A program made the position numbers and the translations under genes. Of a stretch of 64,000 nt of DNA, positions 1 to 8,216 are shown piece after piece; positions within the stretch are counted from its first letter, which is position 1, and each line of letters starts with the position of its first letter. This DNA is from Komagataeibacter diospyri. GTDB taxonomy: Bacteria > Pseudomonadota > Alphaproteobacteria > Acetobacterales > Acetobacteraceae. The DNA lies in contig NZ_BDLU01000014.1 of assembly GCF_006538165.1 (NCBI RefSeq), positions 171,365-235,364 on the forward strand, read 5' to 3'. Below the pieces are notes generated by a model. That model worked only from the letters and a program-made list of their open reading frames with translations, made no database searches and was not told the origin of the DNA.

Positions 1-1
1 G

Positions 2-73
2 GCTGTGCTGGGGGATCTGGTGGACCGTCTGGTGCAGTATGGCGGCATGCTGGGACAGCAGGCGGCGGAATAA
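2..73 (+). CDS. C-terminal end of an unidentified protein (partial)
   Basis: An open frame runs from the window edge to a TAA at 71-73 and encodes about 23 residues ending in LGQQAAE. The codons look like high-GC coding sequence and the stop lies directly before a terminator hairpin. Too little is present to name the protein. Confidence 0.5.
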   Translation, partial: AVLGDLVDRLVQYGGMLGQQAAE

Positions 74-101
74 AAAAGGCCGGGCGTGACACCCGGCCCC
101 C
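72..101 (-). terminator. Rho-independent terminator, probably bidirectional
   Basis: Perfect 7-bp arms GGCCGGG (78-84) and CCCGGCC (92-98) flank a 7-nt loop. The A-run at 72-77 gives a U-tract on the minus strand, so it suits the minus-strand gene ending at 111. It may also end the truncated plus-strand gene. Confidence 0.8.
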
Positions 102-110
102 TGTCGCATA

Positions 111-473
111 TCAGGCAGTCTTGGTAGGTACCGTGCCCTGTGGCGTCTGGGTATTGACGGCTTCGGGCAGCAGGTGGGCCAGAACCGGCAGGATGGTGGC
201 GGCCGGCAGGCCGGTCTTGTCCACCATGGCCTGTACCTGCTGGCTGCTGAGCAGGCTGCGCAGTTCATCGGTGGAAATGGGCAGGTTGTGGCCATCACCG
301 ATCCACGAGCGCACCTTGTCCCCCAGCCCGGCCTGTTCCGCCTGCGCCACCAGCGTGTTCAGGGTGTCAGCCGTCAATAGCTGCGACAGGTAGGAATGCA
401 CTTGCTGTGACAGGCCCGATGCGCCAGCCAGGTCGCTCAGCTTGCCCATTACATCATTGAAGATACCGCTCAT
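111..473 (-). CDS. YidB-like (DUF937) small protein
   Basis: This 120-residue soluble protein has the features of the YidB/DUF937 family: an alpha-helical body, the segment AGLGDKVRSWIGDGHNLPIS in the middle, and a C-terminal part around LLPEAVNTQTPQGTVP. It has no signal peptide or membrane segment. The molecular function of the family is not established. It is alone in its unit, with a terminator immediately downstream. A divergent relative lies at 38572-39009. The family call is from the recognisable GLGD...SW...PIS signature and the length, which is normal for the family. Confidence 0.8.
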   Translation of the reverse strand: MSGIFNDVMGKLSDLAGASGLSQQVHSYLSQLLTADTLNTLVAQAEQAGLGDKVRSWIGDGHNLPISTDELRSLLSSQQVQAMVDKTGLPAATILPVLAHLLPEAVNTQTPQGTVPTKTA

Positions 474-560
474 TCTGCTTTCTTTCCCGTCTCTCGTATG
501 TGTGGGGTCTCGACTATACTACACGACATACAGTTATAGGAAATTTATATAAAACAGACC

Positions 561-587
561 AAAAAAAAGCGGTGCATATGCACCGCT
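561..587 (-). terminator. Rho-independent terminator after the NUDIX gene
   Basis: A perfect 20-bp palindrome (arms AGCGGTGCAT and ATGCACCGCT, 568-587) is followed on the minus strand by eight U residues (561-568). It lies about 100 bp past the stop of the minus-strand gene at 689-1375. Confidence 0.8.
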
Positions 588-688
588 GAGTTTAGGGAGG
601 AAACGTCCAAGAAGCAGTTGCACAAGGCAGCCTGCTTCCAGCCTTTATGATTGTCATCACAGGGTTGTGTCAACAAAAAAAGCGGAGC

Positions 689-1375
689 TTACTGACGCGC
701 CTGATACATGTGCCATGAAAGTAACGTTTTTGCGTCCGTCATACCGATATGCGGCACCGCCGACAGGTCAATGACATGCAGATGAATATATTCATGTTCC
801 CGCGCAAGGCCGGTCTGGCGGTCGGACAGGGTCCGGGTCAGTGTCTCATTTATGTGCAGTTCGGCATAATAAAGACCGATCGCTTCGTCACATCCCCCGG
901 GTGACAGCCAGACATCGGTCAGCTTCACCAGATCCTGCGCACGGACCTGCAGGTCCGCACCGACTTCTTCTGACAGTTCACGCAGCGCCGTGCTGGTGAA
1001 TGCACCACCATCCAGCATCCCGGCGGGCAGTGCCAGCAGGTCAGGCCGCGCCACGGGCACCCGTGCCTCACACGTCAGTACGGTGCGGTCGGGATAACCG
1101 GGGCATTTCAGCACCAGCAGCACCGACACGGAATCCCCGCGCAGCAGGGCTATGCCGGGCACGCGGTGGCCATCATGCAGGGCATCGGCCTCGACCAGTA
1201 TGAACCCCATGCGCTGTGCATCAAACGCGATGGCGTCGCGCACCAGTACGTGACGCAGGCTAAAACGCGCGCGCATCCCGTCATACCACCGTCGGAAATG
1301 CGGGGCCGCCAGCACCCGCGCCTGAAGGCCCGCATCAATGCCGGGGACGAAGGAAATGTTGTCCATCTGGGTCAT
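689..1375 (-). CDS. NUDIX hydrolase, ADP-sugar diphosphatase-like
   Basis: The 228-residue protein carries a NUDIX motif in the middle, LPAGMLDGG followed by ALRELSEEVGA. This resembles ADP-sugar and nucleoside-diphosphate-sugar pyrophosphatases rather than MutT. The catalytic RE-x-x-EE core is intact, but the first acidic residue of the Nudix box (usually E after the G-x5) appears as Gly. The expected reaction is hydrolysis of a nucleoside diphosphate linked to another moiety; the substrate is inferred only. It lies 45 bp downstream of the glycosyltransferase and is probably cotranscribed, which would fit a role in nucleotide-sugar metabolism. Downstream is a strong terminator. Confidence 0.8.
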   Translation of the reverse strand: MTQMDNISFVPGIDAGLQARVLAAPHFRRWYDGMRARFSLRHVLVRDAIAFDAQRMGFILVEADALHDGHRVPGIALLRGDSVSVLLVLKCPGYPDRTVLTCEARVPVARPDLLALPAGMLDGGAFTSTALRELSEEVGADLQVRAQDLVKLTDVWLSPGGCDEAIGLYYAELHINETLTRTLSDRQTGLAREHEYIHLHVIDLSAVPHIGMTDAKTLLSWHMYQARQ

Positions 1376-1420
1376 GGTTTCCGGTTCCTGTCGGTTGCGC
1401 GCCGGAAACAGGCCCGGCTG

Positions 1421-4372
1421 CTAGCCCTGCGTGAATATGGCGTCCATGATGGCCGCCACCCGGTTGCGGTAATCCTGTGGGGCATGTTCGGTCGCGATGC
1501 GTGTCAGCGCATTGTCCCGCACCGTGTCCCATAATGCCTGGTCATGATACAGGCGGACGACCTGCTTCGCAAAATCCGCCGGGTCCGTGATGCTGGCGCA
1601 CAGCATGTCCTGACCGTCGCGCCAGCCCGCCTGCTGGCATAGTAGCGGCGATCCCACCACCGGCAGGCCATTGGCTGCGGCTTCATGCAGTTTATAGGCA
1701 ATGCCTGCGCCATAACGGGTGGGGGCCACGAATACGCGGTGGTGGTCATAAACCGGGGCAGTATCCGCAACGCGACCCAGCATGCGTACGTTGGGATGGT
1801 GGCGCAGGGGGCCAAGGTCAACGCGCGGGCTGGTATGACCACACACACTGAAGCGGATATCCGCCCCCAGCTGCGCCACCAGCAGGGGCAGGACCCGCCC
1901 ACTGAACCACGCCAGTGAATCAAGGTTGGGTGACGCCATGTCATGCACCGCGCCAAGAAACAGGATATCCCGCCGCGCTCCCCATCCGGGCCCGGTGGGA
2001 CGCGGCACCTGCACGTGTCCGAGGACGGAGACATTATCAAATCCGGCACCGCGCAGCAGGTCGGCCTCCGCCGCGTTGACCGCCACCACGCGCTGCGCCA
2101 GAAACAGGGGACGCAGTTCGTCCTCCAGCCGCGCGTCCAGCGGGCGGGAAGGGGTGATGGCGTGCAGGCGGTCATAGGCCACGTCCCGGCAGGCGGCCAG
2201 TGCCTCGGTATCGACCACGATCCGGCTGGCGGGAATGCAGGATGCGGCATCGTTCAGGATACTGGCCACACGGGCGGCATTATGGGTGCGGGCGATCCAT
2301 ATCGCATCGAAACACCCGCTGCGCGCGCGCAGGAAATCAGGCAGGTCGGGCAGTTCGCGGTCGTGGATGACCTCCACATCCTCAGGGAAGGCCGCAGCCA
2401 GTGTCGGGGCATCCTCGATCGGGCGGAAGATGGGATAGACCGTGACATGGTAGCCAAGGCCAGCCAGCGTGGTCACGATGTCATTCGACCGGGTAAAGCC
2501 CGAACCAAGGTAGCGCAGCGGCAGCCTGTCCTCGATAAACAGGATGTGCCGCCCGCCATCCGCGTGGCGCGCGCGTGCCTGTGACGGGTCATGGCGCAGC
2601 AGCCTGCGCCGCAGCGTAGGGGCATGGCGACGGGTGAACAGGTTACTGTTGCGCGCGATCAGCCGCGACGCGCTGGCCCTGTCCGACGTGCCACATTCAT
2701 AATGCACAAGGCATACTGCAGGGTCATACAGGATCCGGTAGCCCAGCGCGCGGATGCGCACGCACAGGTCTGTTTCCTCGAAATAGGCGGGGGCGAAGCT
2801 TTCATCAAAACCGTCCAGCACCTGCGCCACCTCGGTCCGGACCATCAGGAATACGCCCGAACAGAAATCCACCGTGCGCACGAAACCAGCTTCGGGCACG
2901 CAGGGGTGGGCGTCGCGCATGTAGCCCTGTACCGACCCGTCACGCCAGATCATGCTGCCCGCTTCCTGCAGCATGCCGTGCGTGCGGATGACGCGGCCAC
3001 CGACCGCCCCCGTGGTGTCATCCGCCATAAGCCGCGACAGGGCGTTTGCAATCGCGCCGTATTGCAGGTCCACATCGTTATTGAGGTACAGCACGGCAGG
3101 TGCCTTTACCCGGCGCAGGGCGGCGTTGCATCCGCGCACGAAGCCGATATTGCCCGCAAAGCGCAGGATTTCGATTCCGCGCACATGGTCCTCGATCCGG
3201 GCTACGCCATCACGCGATCCGGAATCCACCAGCAGCACCTGGATCGACCCGTGATAATTCGCCCGTAGCGAGGCAAGGGTAGACATGGTCAGTTCAAACT
3301 GGTTGTGCGCCACGATAATGACGCTCAGGGCAGGGGGCGTGGCGGCCGTGAAATCAATCCCGCCATTCAGCAGCAGCGGCAGGCGGGCGGTACACATGTG
3401 GCGGAACAGGGCGCGGGCCTGATCTTCCGTGACTGATGGGGGGGGCGCGGGCTTCAGGTCAGGACGGGCGGCAAGGTAATGGCCCAGCCCGTCACGCGCG
3501 CGGCGTCCGGCAATATCAGCCTGCACGGTGGGGTCGCGCATATACTGCGCCAGATCCAGCGTTGAACATGGCTTGCGCTGTTCATACACCCCGTCACCCA
3601 GAAAATGGGCATAACCATTGCGCAGAGCCCCTGCCTCGATCGCGGTCAGCACGTCGGGGTTGACCATGGTGTAAAAGGATTCGGAAAAGAACGGTCCTGG
3701 GTCGAACGCCCGTGGTGTGGTGTTGCACAGATAATGGTGCAGGGCGCTGCGCCACAGTCCCTGCGTAATTTCAGCATGGGATTCGGGGTAAGTCTGCACG
3801 TACCATTCCGCATCGAAATACAGCGACAGGCTGCGACACGGCAGGGCGTCCATGCCCCGGCGCAGATAATCGGAAAAGGGGCGCTGCGTGCTGCCCTGGT
3901 CACATTCCGCCAGCAGGGCGACACAGGTTTCAGGATCGAAAAAGCATGACCCGCTGCGCATTTCCCCATCACCCGTGCGCAGGTAATGGTCATAGGCATT
4001 GCGGTACCCGCCCGCATCCAGCGTTGCGGGCGTTATGTCAGGGTAGGCAGCCAGATAGGCGCGTTCGTCAAACAGCCAGTGTGGGTTGTGGGTGCGCGCG
4101 CCGGCGTTCAGGTAATGGTCGAATCCGCTGCGCCATGTCCCCGCCGCCACCTGTGCCGCGACGTCGGGATAGGTGGCGCGGTACCATTCCTCATCAAAAA
4201 AGGGATTGGGGGAATGCCCCAGCGCCGCGCCGTGCGCTTCATGGAATTCGCGCACCTGTCCGGCGGGAATATCCATAAGGTCCAGCATCGCCGCATAACG
4301 GGCGCGGTACCATGCGGTATCGAATGTGGCCCACCCATCAGCCATTTCCGTATTGTCCGAGGAAACAGCCAT
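1421..4372 (-). CDS. Large multidomain glycosyltransferase with N-terminal WY/HYL repeats
   Basis: This 983-residue protein has three parts. Residues 1-330 hold about six degenerate repeats of roughly 50 residues with the pattern FD-x-x-WY...YPD...G...HYL. Residues 345-600 form a GT2-type domain with LSVIIVAHNQFE, the nucleotide-binding segment LVDSGSRDG and the DXD-like YLNNDVDL. Residues 610-983 look like a GT4-type domain ending in GAGIAYKLHEAAANGLPVVG. No signal peptide or membrane segment is seen, so it is probably cytosolic and acts on a nucleotide-sugar and a polysaccharide or lipid-linked acceptor. An AGGA ribosome site lies 6 nt before the ATG. Two glycosyltransferase domains in one chain suggest a bifunctional enzyme. 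No other polysaccharide genes are adjacent. Confidence 0.85.
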   Translation of the reverse strand: MAVSSDNTEMADGWATFDTAWYRARYAAMLDLMDIPAGQVREFHEAHGAALGHSPNPFFDEEWYRATYPDVAAQVAAGTWRSGFDHYLNAGARTHNPHWLFDERAYLAAYPDITPATLDAGGYRNAYDHYLRTGDGEMRSGSCFFDPETCVALLAECDQGSTQRPFSDYLRRGMDALPCRSLSLYFDAEWYVQTYPESHAEITQGLWRSALHHYLCNTTPRAFDPGPFFSESFYTMVNPDVLTAIEAGALRNGYAHFLGDGVYEQRKPCSTLDLAQYMRDPTVQADIAGRRARDGLGHYLAARPDLKPAPPPSVTEDQARALFRHMCTARLPLLLNGGIDFTAATPPALSVIIVAHNQFELTMSTLASLRANYHGSIQVLLVDSGSRDGVARIEDHVRGIEILRFAGNIGFVRGCNAALRRVKAPAVLYLNNDVDLQYGAIANALSRLMADDTTGAVGGRVIRTHGMLQEAGSMIWRDGSVQGYMRDAHPCVPEAGFVRTVDFCSGVFLMVRTEVAQVLDGFDESFAPAYFEETDLCVRIRALGYRILYDPAVCLVHYECGTSDRASASRLIARNSNLFTRRHAPTLRRRLLRHDPSQARARHADGGRHILFIEDRLPLRYLGSGFTRSNDIVTTLAGLGYHVTVYPIFRPIEDAPTLAAAFPEDVEVIHDRELPDLPDFLRARSGCFDAIWIARTHNAARVASILNDAASCIPASRIVVDTEALAACRDVAYDRLHAITPSRPLDARLEDELRPLFLAQRVVAVNAAEADLLRGAGFDNVSVLGHVQVPRPTGPGWGARRDILFLGAVHDMASPNLDSLAWFSGRVLPLLVAQLGADIRFSVCGHTSPRVDLGPLRHHPNVRMLGRVADTAPVYDHHRVFVAPTRYGAGIAYKLHEAAANGLPVVGSPLLCQQAGWRDGQDMLCASITDPADFAKQVVRLYHDQALWDTVRDNALTRIATEHAPQDYRNRVAAIMDAIFTQG

Positions 4373-4422
4373 CGTGCATCCTGTCCCTGTTCTGTTCAGG
4401 GACGGGTTATGGACAGCAAAGG

Positions 4423-4929
4423 TTAATTTTTGATTGGTTCCGCCGGGACGGGGGCTGCGGAAATATCAGCCACCCGTGCATTCGCCGCCTTCTGTACATC
4501 TGCGGGGGCAATGCGTACCACCAGCCCCTGGTCGCCCGCGTTGATATAGACATGCGGGCATGCCATGGCGTCTGCCGACAGGATAACAGGTAACTGGTGT
4601 TCCTGACCGAACGGGCTGGTCCCGCCGGAGCGGAAGCCGGTCAGTTCCGCCGCTTTTTCCGGACTCATCATCCGCGCGTTGCGACCGTCGAACAGGGCCG
4701 CGACCTTCTTGAAATTCACCTTGTGGTCAGCAGGCACCACCAGACACGCCGGTATCCTGCGGTCCACTTCCACCACCAATGTCTTGAGTACACAGCCCGG
4801 GTCCGCCCCGATGGACTGCGCCGCCTGTATCCCGATCAGCCCGCCGCCGGGGGCGTATTCATAATCATGCACCGAAAAGGGCATGCCGCTGGCAGTCAGG
4901 AATTCTGTGGCTTTTGTCTGTTTCGTCAC
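4423..4929 (-). CDS. YbaK/EbsC-type aminoacyl-tRNA deacylase
   Basis: The protein (168 residues from the chosen start) belongs to the YbaK/ProX editing family, which hydrolyses mischarged Cys- or Ala-tRNA(Pro). Visible family features are VLKTLVVEVD, the catalytic lysine region PADHKVNFKKVA, and GGTSPFGQ near the C terminus. I chose the GTG at 4929 because AGGAG sits 6 nt upstream and the protein then begins at the conserved TKATEFL helix. A longer reading back to 5019 exists but adds an unconserved stretch. It is a single-domain protein of normal length with no membrane segment. Confidence 0.9.
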   Translation of the reverse strand: MTKQTKATEFLTASGMPFSVHDYEYAPGGGLIGIQAAQSIGADPGCVLKTLVVEVDRRIPACLVVPADHKVNFKKVAALFDGRNARMMSPEKAAELTGFRSGGTSPFGQEHQLPVILSADAMACPHVYINAGDQGLVVRIAPADVQKAANARVADISAAPVPAEPIKN

Positions 4930-5022
4930 GTGCTGCTCCTGGCCCGTCGCGGGATTGCCCGCGTTTCCTGCCACCAAGGATAAAATAGCACCTGGTGCCA
5001 TGCAAGCCTTTGCCTGCATGGA

Positions 5023-5793
5023 TCAGCGGTGCCGCATCGACCGCCACAGCCCCGGTACCGCCAGCAACACCAACCCGCTCCCCATGAATATCAGCACCCC
5101 CATGCCGTACATCCGGTAGCCTGCGCCCCCCATGATCCCACCCAGCACGAAACAGGTAATGATCGCGCCATGCAGACGCAGCCGTTCGCGCACCCGTGCC
5201 GCATCGGGGGCGAGCAGCCACTGGCCCAGCTCCATGCCAAGGTCAGTCAGCATGCCGGTCATATGGGTGGTGCGTACCCGCGCGCCGGAAATATGGGTGA
5301 CGGTGGCATTCTGCAGTCCCATCAGGAAACCCAGCCCGCAGCCCAGTCCACCTGCTTCCATCCATGCGGGCAGCGCCCGCGACAGGATGCCAAGGGCGAT
5401 CAGCAGCGTGCCCTCCAGCACAATGCTCGCGGCATGGACCGCGCGCACGCCCCGCCTGCGACCCATACCTACCAGCAGTGCCGCAATACACCCGCCCGTG
5501 GCAAACGCCACCAGCACGCCCATGCATGACAGCACGGACACCATACCCCTGTCGCCCACGCCAACAGCCAGCGCCGACAGGTTGCCGGTCATGTTGGCGG
5601 TGTAATAGCCGACAGCCAGAAACCCCGCTACATTGACCGCGCCCGCCGCCGCCGCCAGCGTGCAGCCCAGGCGCAGGTCAGTGCCGATACTGCGTGTTGC
5701 CCCTTCGTGAACCAGCATGCCCCTTGTTCCATTGATGGCGGGAGGGTCCCCGCACAGCATGATGGTATCCGCCACAGGGTAGGGGAAATGCAA
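5023..5793 (-). CDS. YoaK/DUF1275 family membrane protein
   Basis: The 256-residue protein is very hydrophobic, with about six predicted transmembrane segments. It carries the DUF1275 signature near the first helices, GAVNVAGFLAVGYYTANMTGN. The family's transport or other role is not established. The start is uncertain: the ATG at 5793 has GGAGG 11 nt upstream, while an internal ATG at 5718 has AAGGGGC directly before it and would begin the protein just ahead of the first helix. Upstream is an AT-rich 840-bp gap containing a perfect 18-bp palindrome. Confidence 0.85.
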   Translation of the reverse strand: MHFPYPVADTIMLCGDPPAINGTRGMLVHEGATRSIGTDLRLGCTLAAAAGAVNVAGFLAVGYYTANMTGNLSALAVGVGDRGMVSVLSCMGVLVAFATGGCIAALLVGMGRRRGVRAVHAASIVLEGTLLIALGILSRALPAWMEAGGLGCGLGFLMGLQNATVTHISGARVRTTHMTGMLTDLGMELGQWLLAPDAARVRERLRLHGAIITCFVLGGIMGGAGYRMYGMGVLIFMGSGLVLLAVPGLWRSMRHR

Positions 5794-5893
5794 CCCGCAA
5801 CCTCCATGTCAGGATATAATGTGGCACGACCCGATCACATCATGGCGAGGGAAAGGCGGTATGGTGCGACGAAATGCAACCATGAGTTGCCGT

Positions 5894-5911
5894 TCTATTA
5901 CATGTAATAGA
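5894..5911. promoter_or_regulatory. Perfect 18-bp palindrome, candidate operator
   Basis: The arms TCTATTACA and TGTAATAGA meet without a spacer. It lies about 100 bp upstream of the minus-strand DUF1275 gene. Perfect symmetry with no T-tract suits a dimeric repressor site better than a terminator. Confidence 0.4.
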
Positions 5912-6395
5912 TATTTATTATAGATTTTTTGACGTGAAAATACTGTATACACAAATATACAGACAGAAGGATATCCGTTCCAGAACAGCCATATTTCCAC
6001 AACCGGAAATATGACCGGATCAAGGTAGTGCGCGATCGGGAAATGTTATGAAACATATGCCATCCGATCGTGGATTCATTTATATTTATTAATAAAATGG
6101 TTACAGAAAATCACAAATGAACAATACCCCGTCCCGGTTTAATCTGTCACATGACTTTATAATATTTGTTTACATGGCCTGTTCAGTGTAGAGTTATAGG
6201 AAATTATACCTATAATCGATATGATGACAGACTTTGTTCTTATGATGTAATCAGGTTTTAACTGACAATTAATTTTATGGACCTATCTGGATAAAAGAGC
6301 ATATCTGCCGAGGGGAGGAAGAGTCCTTACCTTTTTTGGTGTACATAAATGAGGATTCTAGTTAATTGTTTGTAATCAATGCAACCATAAGGTGC

Positions 6396-6422
6396 AATTC
6401 AATGCATCTGATGCATTGAATT
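6396..6422. promoter_or_regulatory. Perfect 27-bp inverted repeat, candidate operator
   Basis: Arms AATTCAATGCATC (6396-6408) and GATGCATTGAATT (6410-6422) are separated by one T. It is about 210 bp upstream of the amidohydrolase start. It could be a regulator binding site or, less likely, a weak terminator, because only four T residues follow. Confidence 0.45.
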
Positions 6423-6633
6423 TTCACAATCCGAGGTTGTTTTAGCTGTCATTTCTCAACCTGCGCGCATCTATACATATGGACAGGCACGCATGATGAT
6501 GGCATGTTCCAAAAAAAACACTTAAATAATTTACTTAAATAGTGATTGATTCAATATTCAGGTTTCCGGTTTCCCGCTGTGTCGGATTTCCCCCATCCCA
6601 CATGCATCGGGGGTGGAACAGTATGGTTAAGTA

Positions 6634-7983
6634 ATGATTGATATTCTGATATGTGATGCCCACCTGTACATTGACCGCGAATGGGAAATTCCCGACGGCT
6701 GGATCGCCATTGAAAAGGATCGCGTCCATTCCGTCGGCGGTTCCGGACAGCCACCCCCTCCGGCCGCGCGCGTCATCAGCGCGCGCGGCCGGCTGGTCAC
6801 GCCTGGCCTTGTCAATGCACACCACCATATGTTCCAGAACCTGACGCGGTCCTACGCTCCCGTCACGCGGATGCGGCTGTTTCCATGGCTGCAGACGCTG
6901 TACCCGCTATGGGCCGGACTGGACGCGGATTCCGTATATGCGTCCAGCTATGTCGCCATGGTGGAACTGCTGATGGGGGGATGCACCACCTCCATGGATC
7001 ATATGTTCATCCATCCCCGCCCCCGGCTGATTGATGAACAGTTCCGTGCTGCGCGTGAAATCGGCTTTCGCTTTTATGCGACCCGCGGCAGCATGACGCG
7101 GGCACAGGAAGATGGCGGCCTGCCCCCCACCGGTCTTGTGCAGGACGAGGATACGATCATGGCTGACTGCGAACGGCTGGTCAGCACGTACCATGACCCC
7201 GGTCCTGGCGCGATGGGACGGGTGGCGCTGGGCCCGGTATCGCTGTTTTCGGCGTCCGAACGGATCATGCACGAATCCCTGGCCATGGCTGAACGCCTCG
7301 ATCTGCGCCTGCACACCCATCTGGCCGAGGATATGGAGGAAGATGATTACTGCCTGAGTCTGTACGGATGCACCCCTACCGAACAGTTCGAACGCATGGG
7401 CTGGGCCAGTCCGCGCACGTGGGTGGCGCATTACATCTATCCCTCGTCCTCGGAAATCGACCGCATCGCTCGCGCGGGGGTCAGCGTGGTGCAGTGCCCC
7501 AGTTCCAACATGATGATCGGTGGCGGCTGCGCTGATGCGCTGGACATGTGTGAGCGCGGCATCCATGTGGGCCTTGGCTGCAACGGGTCGGCCACGACGG
7601 ACCATGCTTCCATGTGGATGGAAACGCGCAACGCATTGCTGCTGGGCCGCATAAACCATGGCCCCCAGGGCATGGGTGCGCGTGAGGCGCTGGATATGGC
7701 GACCCGTGGCGGGGCGGCCTGCCTGGGCTGGGAAGACGAGATCGGGCACCTGCGCCCCGGTGCCTGCGCCGACCTTGTGATCTGGCATGCAAGTGATGTC
7801 GCGCTGGCGGGCGCGCTGACCGATCCGGTCGAGGCATGGCTGCGCTGTGGCCCCACCGTGGCGGGCACTACCATTGTGGCCGGGAAGGTACTGGTGGAAA
7901 ACTGCGAACCCACGATGGCGGATCTGGGTGAGGTCCTGCGTGAACATGCGCGACAGGCCCGGCGCATACAGCAACTCGACTAG
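6634..7983 (+). CDS. Amidohydrolase, 8-oxoguanine deaminase-like
   Basis: This 449-residue metal-dependent hydrolase belongs to the COG0402 group (8-oxoguanine deaminase, AtzB/TrzN-like). The metal ligands are visible as NAHHHMFQNLTR near residue 65, HTHLAE about residue 228, the His of WVAHYIY, and the late Asp in GCNGSATTDHASM. A zinc-dependent hydrolytic deamination of a purine or related ring is expected. The presence of a guanine deaminase at 10460-11830 and a nucleoside-type binding protein directly downstream supports a purine substrate, though the exact one is inferred. No strong ribosome site is seen before the ATG. It is probably cytosolic. Confidence 0.8.
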   Translation: MIDILICDAHLYIDREWEIPDGWIAIEKDRVHSVGGSGQPPPPAARVISARGRLVTPGLVNAHHHMFQNLTRSYAPVTRMRLFPWLQTLYPLWAGLDADSVYASSYVAMVELLMGGCTTSMDHMFIHPRPRLIDEQFRAAREIGFRFYATRGSMTRAQEDGGLPPTGLVQDEDTIMADCERLVSTYHDPGPGAMGRVALGPVSLFSASERIMHESLAMAERLDLRLHTHLAEDMEEDDYCLSLYGCTPTEQFERMGWASPRTWVAHYIYPSSSEIDRIARAGVSVVQCPSSNMMIGGGCADALDMCERGIHVGLGCNGSATTDHASMWMETRNALLLGRINHGPQGMGAREALDMATRGGAACLGWEDEIGHLRPGACADLVIWHASDVALAGALTDPVEAWLRCGPTVAGTTIVAGKVLVENCEPTMADLGEVLREHARQARRIQQLD

Positions 7984-8216
7984 ACCACTACCGGAAGAAG
8001 ACGCCCCTGCCGCAGATGTTGACGTGGCAGGGACAGGTGGGCGGCCACATGCCTGCGGGCGGTTGTTTTCTTTCGCCAAGCTGGCGGTCTGCTGCGCATT
8101 GTCCCCCTTGTGTCCGGCACGCGCATGGTTACCATGCATGTCGGGCATACGGTTAACCGGACAGCCCCGGAAGGGGCAGTCGCGCATCTTCCGCCCATTG
8201 CCAAAGGACAACATGC

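Larger units (their letters stand above)
5794..6633. other. AT-rich 840-bp intergenic region
   Basis: No convincing gene is present. The region is markedly richer in A and T than its neighbours and separates the divergent DUF1275 and amidohydrolase genes, so it should hold both promoters. Two perfect palindromes (5894-5911 and 6396-6422) are listed separately. I looked for a purine riboswitch ahead of the amidohydrolase and could not recognise one. Confidence 0.6.

Noticed and set aside
2591..3268. Long plus-strand frame opposite the glycosyltransferase gene
   Set aside because: It is a shadow of the high-GC minus-strand gene, with no ribosome site or recognisable protein features.
6200..6633. 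Purine or guanidine-type riboswitch before the amidohydrolase
   Set aside because: The conserved loop sequences of purine riboswitches could not be found in the leader; only a perfect inverted repeat is seen.
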